From assembly GCA_022818135.1 (NCBI GenBank), contig JAFMSR010000002.1:54886160-54950159 (forward strand): DNA of 64,000 nt. The letters run 5' to 3'. The position numbers were made by a program, and so were the translations under genes. Below the pieces are notes generated by a model. The model did no database searches and was not told where the DNA came from. It worked only from the letters and a program-made list of their open reading frames with translations. Shown here one piece after another: positions 56,707-64,000 of the stretch. The DNA is from Saxidomus purpurata. Taxonomy: Eukaryota; Mollusca; Bivalvia; Venerida; Veneridae. Position 1 is the first letter of the stretch; each line of letters opens with the position of its first letter.

Positions 56707-56811
56707 AACAGATCGATCAGAAACGTACCCGGGAAGCTGCTGATCTATCAGAAAGTCCACAAGAATGTGGGAAAAAGAGGATAAAGTATATGCTTGGGGG
56801 TACAACAAAAG
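56707..56811 (+). CDS. Candidate exon, 35 codons, phase 1-1
   Basis: A strong acceptor (TATCCTCTTTCAG) and strong donor (GTATGT) bound a 105-bp interval. Only the phase-1 frame is open: QIDQKRTREAADLSESPQEC, then GKKRIKYMLGGTTK. It is charged and polar, with a lysine/arginine cluster. It joins 55676-55774 in frame without residue loss. No family recognised. This exon has the best splice signals of the group; reality as a host gene is likely but the product is unknown. Confidence 0.45.
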
Positions 56812-57256
56812 GTATGTCTGCTTGCAAAGTTTTGCGCTGTTGTGGCTGTTCCGAAATTGTAACGAATGTCGTCATTTCTTCAGAAATGTGATTGTAATTT
56901 TGTTTGATGACGTATAAATATAAAGGTCTTTTACAATACACATTCTACTTAAGCCCATATTTATCTGCATCATTTCGGCAGTCGGATATAGTTAGATATT
57001 TACGATTAGCTTTTTAGGTTCTACAAAGTGCCAGGTGAGCTGCTTCGGTCAACAATTGCTTCTTTGCTTTAAACTTTAATGTTCGAAAACGATGGTGGCT
57101 TATATTGCTATGTGTCATGTGTCCGTGGTTTGCTTTTGAAAATATGAGAGGACTCAAAAAAATTATTTGGGTCATATTTACAAAACTTTGTGACACAATA
57201 TGCTCGAAAGAACATAATAGCCTGACCCAACCGTGGCCTAGTTTCTGAAGAAATTT
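56812..57256. other. Candidate intron, no gene
   Basis: No ORF with a domain; leads into the array element at 57257. Confidence 0.35.
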
Positions 57257-58200
57257 TTTATACCCCCAAACACATAATATAAAGGGGTATACTGGTTCAG
57301 TTTGTCTGCCTGTCCGTCCATCTGTCTATCCGACTGTGTCTCTGTAGGCGGAATCTTTTTGACGCTTAATCTCAAAACTTTCTGGTCAGAATTTAATGAT
57401 ACTTCACAGGAATGGTTAGTACAAAGCCTAGTTTTGAATGGTCTATATTTCGGGTCACTAGGTTAAAGGTCAAGGTCGAGGGCTTGAGAAAGTAAAATTT
57501 TGTGCGCTTTTATTCTCAAAAACCCCTAGTCACAATTTAATGATATTTTACAGAAGTAAGTGCTATGTGCAATGCCTAGTTGTGCAAGGTCCATATTTCG
57601 GATCACTAGGTCAATGGTCAAGGTCACAGAGACACGATATAGTAAATATGTGTGCGCTCTTAATCTCCTAAACCCCTGCTTAAAATTTCATGATAGTTGA
57701 CAGAAATGATCAGTAAAATGCCCAGTTGTGTAGTGTCCATGTTTCTGGTTACTAAGTGAAAGGACAAGGTCACGGGCTCGAGATAGTAAAATATTGTGCG
57801 ATTTTTATCTCCAAAACACCTAGTCACAACTTAATGGTATTTTGAAGAACTAGTAAGTACCATGCCTGGTTGTGCAAGATCAATGTTTTGGGGCACTAGG
57901 TCAAAGGTCAATGTCACAGGAGCACAATAAATTGAAGATGTGGTTGCTCTTAATCTCCTAAGCCCCTGGTCAGATTTTAGTGATTTTTCACAGAAGTGAT
58001 CAGTTCCATGCCTGGTTTTGCATGGACTATGTCTCGAGTCACTATGTCATTGTAAAAACGGCTCAATTTAGTAAAATTGTATGCACACTTAACCTCTAAA
58101 ACCCTTGGTGAAAATTTATTTCTACTTCACAGAAGTGATAAGTACTTTGCCTTAAGTGTTACAGGTCCAAAAATAAAAGCATCAAATGTTACATTAATGT
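57257..58200 (+). repeat. Hairpin-capped ~146-bp array (pearl-like)
   Basis: Opens TTATACCCCCAAACACA with the pairing AAAGGGGTATACTGG, then GTCTGCCTGTCCGTCC. Units are anchored on TCACTAGGT(T/C)AA at 57455, 57603, about 57750, 57893 and about 58039, a 144-148 bp spacing. They share GTGCGCTCTTAATCTC, ACCCCTAGTCACAATTTAAT and GGTCAAGGTCAC. Same family as 4681-5410 but on the other strand. It decays after 58200; the right terminus is not seen. Confidence 0.82.
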
Positions 58201-58687
58201 TAAATGCTGTGTCAGTTGGATGTTCGTGGGTATTCGTTTACTCAAGTAATAGTTATAGTGCTTAAAGCAGTTTTGATTAGGGACCATAAGATTATTTATG
58301 TAATCTATAAAACACTGACAATACTATGTAAGTTATATAGAGTCCCTATATAGGTTAATAGGGAAAACAGCCCGCCTTTAGAAGCATCATAATGGATTTT
58401 ACCAATTTTGTGAAGTTCGATTAACAGCGATTAGATTATTTCCTGTAGCACATAAAATTGAACTCAGACAATTGGTTTCAGAGAAAACTATTCATTTTAT
58501 TTTCAAAGGACAATTAGTCAGCACTCCAATCTAAGGGAGGGGGTCTACAAGTTTCAGTCATCTAGACCTTCTAGTTTCAGGAAACAAGAAACCTTAAGTT
58601 TTCGTAAGAAAAGCGGTACACCCATTTACTGCCTCATATCGAGTACAATTTACATTGTAAGACACTAAAAAGCTGATTACTTGTACC
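58201..58687. other. No gene recognised
   Basis: AT-rich; no feature seen. Confidence 0.4.
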
Positions 58688-58782
58688 AAAAAAACAAAAA
58701 TAATATCAAACAGGGAATGCCACGTACCAAAAACGCAGCCCCCCCAAAACGAGCCCCACAGCACCCAGATGCGCACACCACC

Positions 58783-58840
<58 letters not shown>
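58688..58840 (-). mobile_element. Family R tail with (CA)n, 153 bp
   Basis: Reverse orientation from the T-rich terminus through GGGAATGCCACGTACC, GAGCCCCACAGCACCC and into a pure (CA)n run of ~50 bp, then unrelated AATCATATTCAGACACG. The - strand ORF at 58594-59094 reading across it is spurious. Confidence 0.92.
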
Positions 58841-59315
58841 ATCATATTCAGACACGCCTTTTCAGAACAAGAGAAGCAATTAAAAAGATCCAACTCCCTC
58901 GCCCACTTGGAGAGGGTGGTGTGGGGGCAAGGGAAGTAGGGGTTGATATTAAAAAGAGAGATCATTGGATAACTTGAGCAAATTAAAGTTAAATTTTGAC
59001 AACATTTTCCAGGGAAATCTAAAATATAGGTTTTGTGTTGAATATTTAAAAAACAATAAAAGGGCAAAACTCTATGGTAACTTAGACATAGCAAGAAAGT
59101 TGTCCATGCATTACTATATTATGCTGATCTATACTTAGTTTAGTTTCATGAAATTCTACTCATTGGTTGCTAAGACGAACGGACAAACGGATTACGCAAA
59201 AACAATATCCCTCCGCCCTCAACTTTGGATAAGTTATGTTCGTAAAATTACTGACAAATGCTCATGAAGGAAGATACAAGTATAAGCGTAACTATATTTT
59301 CTGTATTTTGAACAG
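58841..59315. other. No confident gene
   Basis: Between 58861 and 58977 a frame after CTTTTCAG stays open and is Gly-rich (LGEGGVGAREVGVDIKKR). It lacks a donor and meets a stop. It may be another relic of the collagen-like exon series; not supported alone. Confidence 0.25.
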
Positions 59316-59364
59316 TTGGAGAAGGAGATAGAGGTCAAGATCTTAGATTGCCAGGAAATTCATG
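59316..59364 (+). pseudogene. Collagen-like exon relic 1 (donor lost)
   Basis: After the acceptor TATTTTGAACAG, phase 1 reads GEGDRGQDLRLPGNS, a Gly-X-Y-like segment. At the position where the exon at 60337 has its donor GTATGA, this copy has TCATGA. Probably a decayed duplicate. Confidence 0.45.
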
Positions 59365-59867
59365 ATTGTATTGTTGACATTTTTCCTGCATCTCTTAATT
59401 AATAAACTGTTGTGTTTTTCATTTTGAAAATGATCATTGTTGGAAAATTTGATTTTATACACTTGACACATCAACAATACATAGTTCCCACATCCACAAT
59501 ATTTACCGCCCTTGTTCTGAATTGGCAGCCATTTTGAATTGCAAAACTGATACAGCATTAATAAGAATTTTCACAATTATGTGATCATTAAGAAAATACC
59601 TAGATAATTTATGTCTGACAACCTCATTTTCTTGAACCTGCTGAGTCATCTGCCCAAATAAGCATCATAGAATTATCATGTTTATAAATCTGATTAGTTT
59701 TTGATTGTTTGGCAGATTTTTCCCTTTGAATTTTTAGGGAGTAGCCATACAATATTGCTGATAGTTCAGAACAATGTTGACCTGTGATTTTCAAACTAAA
59801 CAATAACAAATGCAAAATATCTAAATTAGCAAGTGAACACGTAAAATACCTTAATTAATTAAACCAG
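59365..59867. other. Spacer between collagen-like exons
   Basis: AT-rich. The ORFs at 59343-59558 (-) and 59624-59815 (-) have no domain. The last ~40 bp (GTGAACACGTAAAATACC) resemble the acceptor context of the exon at 60337. Confidence 0.35.
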
Positions 59868-59936
59868 AAGGGCAAGTTCTAGCAAAAATGCCTGCAATGG
59901 CTAAATTAGAAGGTCATTGCTTGCCAGGAAATCCTG
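59868..59936 (+). pseudogene. Collagen-like exon relic 2 (donor lost)
   Basis: The acceptor AATTAAACCAG precedes AAGGGCAAGTTC, the same 12-base start as the exon at 60337. Phase 1 is open for 23 codons, ending CLPGNPG. The donor position reads GAATGA instead of GTATGA. Gly-X-Y periodicity is largely lost in the first part. Confidence 0.45.
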
Positions 59937-60336
59937 GAATGAAAGTATCTTTCAAAAAGTTCCGCGTAAACCTTTAAATGTTTTAATAATTTTATATAAT
60001 TTATAAAACATGCAAATTTTGTTTTTAATTTCTTCCAACGTCAAAACAAACTACGCAAAAGAAATATGCCAGTAATAATAGTTGTAATAGGTTGACAAAA
60101 AGCAAACATGCGTGAAAGAGGTCAACTAATGAATAACAAGGGAATCTAGGATTTGAACATAGTTCCTACATCTGATTGAATAAGGTGTTCTTAACATTTT
60201 CAAGATTTTCATAAAACACATAGTTTCTTTGAGCATTATTATATTGTACTGTGATTTCCATTTCCAATACAAAATAATAAAGTATTTTTAAATTATCAAG
60301 TATACTCACGTACATTACCTTCAATATTTTGAACAG

Positions 60337-60399
60337 AAGGGCAAGTTCAAACCAAAAAGCCTGACAGAGCTCAAGACCAGGGATTAACAGGAAATCCAG
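60337..60399 (+). CDS. Collagen-like exon 3, 21 codons, phase 1-1
   Basis: Acceptor TATTTTGAACAG and donor GTATGA are both intact. The phase-1 translation is EGQVQTKKPDRAQDQGLTGN followed by PG. The end, GLTGNPG, is Gly-X-Y, and the three related exons together suggest an ancestral GDRGQDxGLPGNPG-like collagen segment. It belongs to a tandemly duplicated exon series (59316, 59868, 60337, 60533) with similar acceptor flanks. The short size and phase 1-1 fit collagen-like or secreted defence or matrix genes, but no specific gene can be named. The series may be a pseudogene. Confidence 0.4.
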
Positions 60400-60532
60400 G
60401 TATGAAAAATTAGATTTTCTAATACAAATGTAGCATGTACTTCTCGGATTTTTCTATGATTTGAATGCAAATAAAGGAAGTTAATTTTTGAACTTGCAAG
60501 TATAACCCTATCTTCTTTATTTTAAAATATAG

Positions 60533-60564
60533 GTGGACAAGGAGCAAAAAGCTTTAAATTTTAA
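60533..60564 (+). CDS. Candidate terminal exon of the collagen-like series
   Basis: The acceptor TTTTAAAATATAG is followed in phase 1 by GGQGAKSFKF and TAA at 60562-60564. GQGAK fits a last Gly-X-Y triplet. The acceptor context (AAGTATAACCCTATCTTC) matches those of the other three. The stop could mark the true end or decay. Confidence 0.35.
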
Positions 60565-61800
60565 TTCGTATATGCCTCATGTACATATTTCAGACCTTGT
60601 TAGCATTTTAAAGCTATTGTAGACATGAAGTGTACGAAAATATCAGTGTTAGTGAAAAACAAACTTTTGATATAAATACATTGGATTAAATAAGCCCAAC
60701 GTTTTTTGAAATCTTTACTTAAATGTTTTTTTTAATAAACAAAACAGCTTAATTTAAAACTAAGTCACACAGGGCTAGGACTCAGATCTGTTTTATAGAA
60801 AAGCTCAGGTACAACGCAGACACTATACTTTTAACCAAAAAAAATTAAGTTAAAGAAGTGTCTCTAAAAACGTAATTTGATTTAATGCCTTGCCACTAAG
60901 AATAAGTTCATCTTAATGATTATTGTCTTTTTCTGTGAACTTAGATAAGCCATATCTTATTTTCTGCCCGAGATTAATTAAATGTATAAGGGGGTCCCTA
61001 GTGAGGTTTTGTACTTTGGCACTTCCGGAAATTTACATTTGTTATATTTCTAAAATGATTATTCAATTGGAAAAAAAAACAATTATGCGGTAGTAAACTT
61101 AGACTCAATAGAAATATTTTAGTGCAAAATAAATTAACATTTTTGAGAAAAAATATTTTGACCTCACATTTGTTAACTAAATTGACAAATTTTGCCCCAT
61201 GCCAAAATGGGGGTAGGGGTACACTAATAGTCATTTCTCATAAACCGTTTAAGATATTTACTTAATTCAAACCTTATTACAAGAAAAAGTGTTGGGATAT
61301 AAATATACATTAATAACAAGTTCCTTTTATACTTCTTTGTTACAGACCTATGCTGACATATCTTAAGGTTTGTCGAAATCTAAAAACACATTTTTGTCAC
61401 TTTTTATTGAATTTCTTTCTTATTTGCAGATTGACCCCCATTGTTATTTTTGCATTCTAAAACAAAGATTTTAATCAAACTGTAGGTAAATTATCTGAAA
61501 AACCTTATTAGTCCTTTTTCATTAAAATATTTATTTATTGAAAATTGAAAAAATATGAATTTCAGTTCAGTGGGTTGGGTAATATTAAGCTGCGACGATG
61601 TTAGAAATACCACTATCTCTAGTTTTTCATCGTAAAGTATGGCATACGACATAATAAAAGATTAAGAAATGGTCCCTATTCTGAAAAATACACCACATAT
61701 TTAAACGTTTACAATACCAAAATTCTAACTAATTCTGCCTTGATCTGATAGTGTATCACTAAAGATTAATGTTGCGAAAAAATTTAGTCATTGACCTATC
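60565..61800. other. No gene recognised
   Basis: AT-rich. A TTAGTACAAAA-type pair was not found. The ORF at 60998-61234 (-) has no domain. GGGGGTCCCTAG at about 60990 is a short palindromic spot only. Confidence 0.35.
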
Positions 61801-62184
61801 ATCACGGTGGGGAATCACGTGATCAAAATAATCTCAAGTTGTTCTCAGAAAGAAGTCAGAAAATAATGAAAGCCGTTTAACTGTAAATGTAAAATGTATC
61901 TTATGGCATATAAAAGTATTATAGAACTACATAGGTTTCAATCATCATCACCTTCCGATTGTGCTGAATACTTCTAGAAACTGACATAATTTACTTTTGA
62001 AGTGTTCAATACAATAAGAAGGGCATGTGATTGAGACCTGTGTAATTCTATAAAAAAAATTTGATGCCATAAGATAGTCTATATTTTTAATTTACAGCTA
62101 AACGACTTTCATTATTTTCTAACATTTTTCATAGATGTTCTTTTGTTTAGAGATTATTTTGATCATGTGATTCCCCACCGTGAT
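61801..62184. mobile_element. Foldback element, near-complete palindrome, 384 bp
   Basis: Left ATCACGGTGGGGAATCAC(G)TGATCAAAATAATCTC pairs with right GAGATTATTTTGATCA(T)GTGATTCCCCACCGTGAT. Pairing continues almost to the centre: GAAAATAATGAAAG / CTTTCATTATTTTC, then CTTATGGCAT / ATGCCATAAG, then ACTTTTGAAGTGTTC with TGAATACTTCTAGAA. So the arms are ~190 bp with hardly any loop. No ORF. A foldback MITE; its transcript would be a long hairpin. Confidence 0.88.
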
Positions 62185-62624
62185 CATTATTTTTCCAGAA
62201 ATTGACTAGCAATATGTTAGTCTCCATAAAAACAGGGTCATAAAAGTTTAATGTTATTTTGAATTTCAGCAGTGACCCCTAAGTTATAGCTAAGATTTGA
62301 CGCCCATTTTGAAGATCTATATTAATTTGTCAGAGTACATTTTGTAACTAATTTGGTAATATTTTGTTTTTTCACAGAAAGACGAACAACTAGGTCGATG
62401 ATGAAATTAAACAAGAGTGAATAGTCTCATTTGTTTTCGTCGAGGATGTTAACCTTTTCCCTGTAAAATTGAAGAAATAAATTTTGTAACAAATTGATAT
62501 TGATTATTTTTAATCAGTTCTTTAACAACAAGCATACTCAACATTTTCCCTGGCATTCTACGACCCTTCAACACTATTTTAGATCTCTTCAAGGTACTCC
62601 ATTTACCTTACCATCGGTTCTAGG
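62185..62624. other. No gene recognised
   Basis: AT-rich; no feature seen. Confidence 0.4.
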
Positions 62625-62775
62625 AAGAACCACCACTATATTCAAATAAATCCTCTGTAAGAAATTACAAACTTTCTCACCTAGAAATCAGGTCGTTCGC
62701 GGGCCTCAAACCCATGACGCTCAATCAGTGAGTTAGTTATTATTAAGTGAGCTACCATAGGCGCACAGCCACGAA
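62625..62775 (-). repeat. tRNA-derived SINE
   Basis: On the - strand: TATGGTAGCTCACTTAATAA (A-box region), CATGGGTTTGAGGCCCG (B-box region), then a body with GTGAGAAAGTTTGTAATTTC, as in the SINE at 20530-20685. The 5' end is near 62775. Confidence 0.75.
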
Positions 62776-64000
62776 TGTTATTCTTACTGCCATTTTTCAT
62801 TGGTAATTTTGTAATGTAATGGCCATTCATATAGAGATCTGACAGACATTAACACATACTAATTTCATGTTTGAAGCATTTTATGAGAACCATATTATTA
62901 TCCAGACGTGAGGCACAGGGGAAAAAAGACGTTAATTGATACTGAGAACATTACACTGAGATAAATAGTTTTTGTGTTGCTTGTTGGTGTAAAGTCATAC
63001 TGTTTAATGCGTTATTATTATATTCTTATTTCAAAAAGGAAGTGATGCATTTATAGGTCTACTAGTCTAGAAGCTATATGTTTTGGGAGTCGACCATGTA
63101 ATACTTTTTGTGAAGTCTACATGTATAGCAATAGCTGTTACAGACATATCCTGATTTTCTTGACATCAGTAAGCAGTAAAGCTTAGGATGGCATAACTTT
63201 TTTAACTTGTTCTCGCAATATTGTCATTCTTTTTATCTGATTTTTTTCTGTAACTCAGATTGATTTTGTTTATTATGGAAGACGTGTTGAAGTACTACAT
63301 CCGGGTATTTAGTGGAGTCAGTTGTTTTTGCTCGATGTTCCATAGAGTTATATTAAAGGTTAATACACAAATAATTTTCATATTATCCCACATATATGTG
63401 ATATATTGCATTGTCCAGTCCTTTCCTCACAAAAATATGACTTGAAGAGTGTAAAAAATCTCAAATATAATAGGATTTCCTACGACATGGCCAAATGTTC
63501 GGTCTGATTAGGCCCATTGTAGAACATGACCGAGATCTAGAAGCCACATTTTTACAATCACAATCAAACCTTAATGAAATGTGTTTGACCACAATATCTC
63601 TATATATCCCTAATAATTAGACAAGATATGGTAAATCTGCAATATTTGAGCTTGTTTTCGTTCTGCAAACAGCAATAATGAAACCTTTAATTGAATATGT
63701 ATGTCCACAATATCTGCGTTAAGTTTTAATGGGTTAAGTAAGACAAATCCCTCGGACACTCCTTGCGAAAACCTGCTGTGTTTGAGCCTGTTAACAGTAT
63801 GGTTTCTTAAGCCATAATTATAGCTAAATTGCTGTTTAATTTGTATGGCTACACTATCTTGGTTTAGTTTAATTCAAAGCCATATTTCTTGAGCAAAAAT
63901 AAACCAAGCCTTTTGCAATGTACATGACCATTTTTTCTCTGTCGAATTCGGTTATGTTCTTATCGGAGCATTAGGTCAAAAATCATTGGCCAAGGATTCA
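62776..64000. other. No gene recognised
   Basis: AT-rich to the window end. The ORF at 63260-63445 has no domain. No repeat termini seen. Confidence 0.4.

Overview
The window is animal nuclear DNA, very AT-rich, with almost no coding sequence and a dense mix of transposable elements. Three things point to a bivalve mollusc or a close lophotrochozoan relative. There are arrays of ~146-155 bp units capped by a short hairpin and a GTCCGTCC stretch, like the bivalve 'pearl' elements. There are several tRNA-derived SINEs. There is a degenerate Ty3/gypsy element, and candidate host exons are separated by long introns. No bacterial-type operon, CRISPR array, plasmid or prophage feature is present. 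The taxonomic call is an inference.

Layout. 1-3.1 kb: weak candidate exons on the + strand. 3.7-9 kb: MITE fragments, a hairpin-capped array, a foldback element and homopolymer smears that look like assembly artefacts. 9-12 kb: copies of a dispersed repeat ('family C'), a SINE, a TTAA-flanked MITE and the best host-gene candidate, a first coding exon of a class A GPCR on the - strand. 13-19.5 kb: a minisatellite-bearing element, another MITE and a second family C copy. 20.5-24 kb: a family C copy split by a 5'-truncated retroelement ('family R', with the C-terminal part of a reverse transcriptase) and by a nine-unit 146-bp array.

24.7-28 kb: an unrecognised decayed ORF and MITEs. 28.0-35.6 kb: one Ty3/gypsy relic (gag, protease, RT on the - strand) split inside pol by a hairpin-capped array. 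That array is split by a 3.4-kb transposon with a TA duplication, which carries three family R tails. 36-39 kb: two head-to-tail family R 3' ends and a 716-bp element with a perfect 25-bp inverted repeat. 39-46.7 kb: a MITE, a word-repeat block, a second copy of the minisatellite-type element, a hAT-like element and a short MITE. 51-53.2 kb: a palindromic GACCATG-rich block. 54.7-55.2 kb: a dead non-LTR reverse transcriptase. 55.7-60.6 kb: candidate phase-1 exons, some collagen-like and duplicated, interrupted by another 146-bp array. 61.8-62.2 kb: a near-complete foldback palindrome.

No set of genes here forms a pathway. The main biological content is the insertion history of the mobile elements. 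It can be ordered from nesting, and for family R there is a paralogous copy of the unoccupied site. Element names used here (families B, C, D, E, R) are local labels, and family assignments come from reading only.
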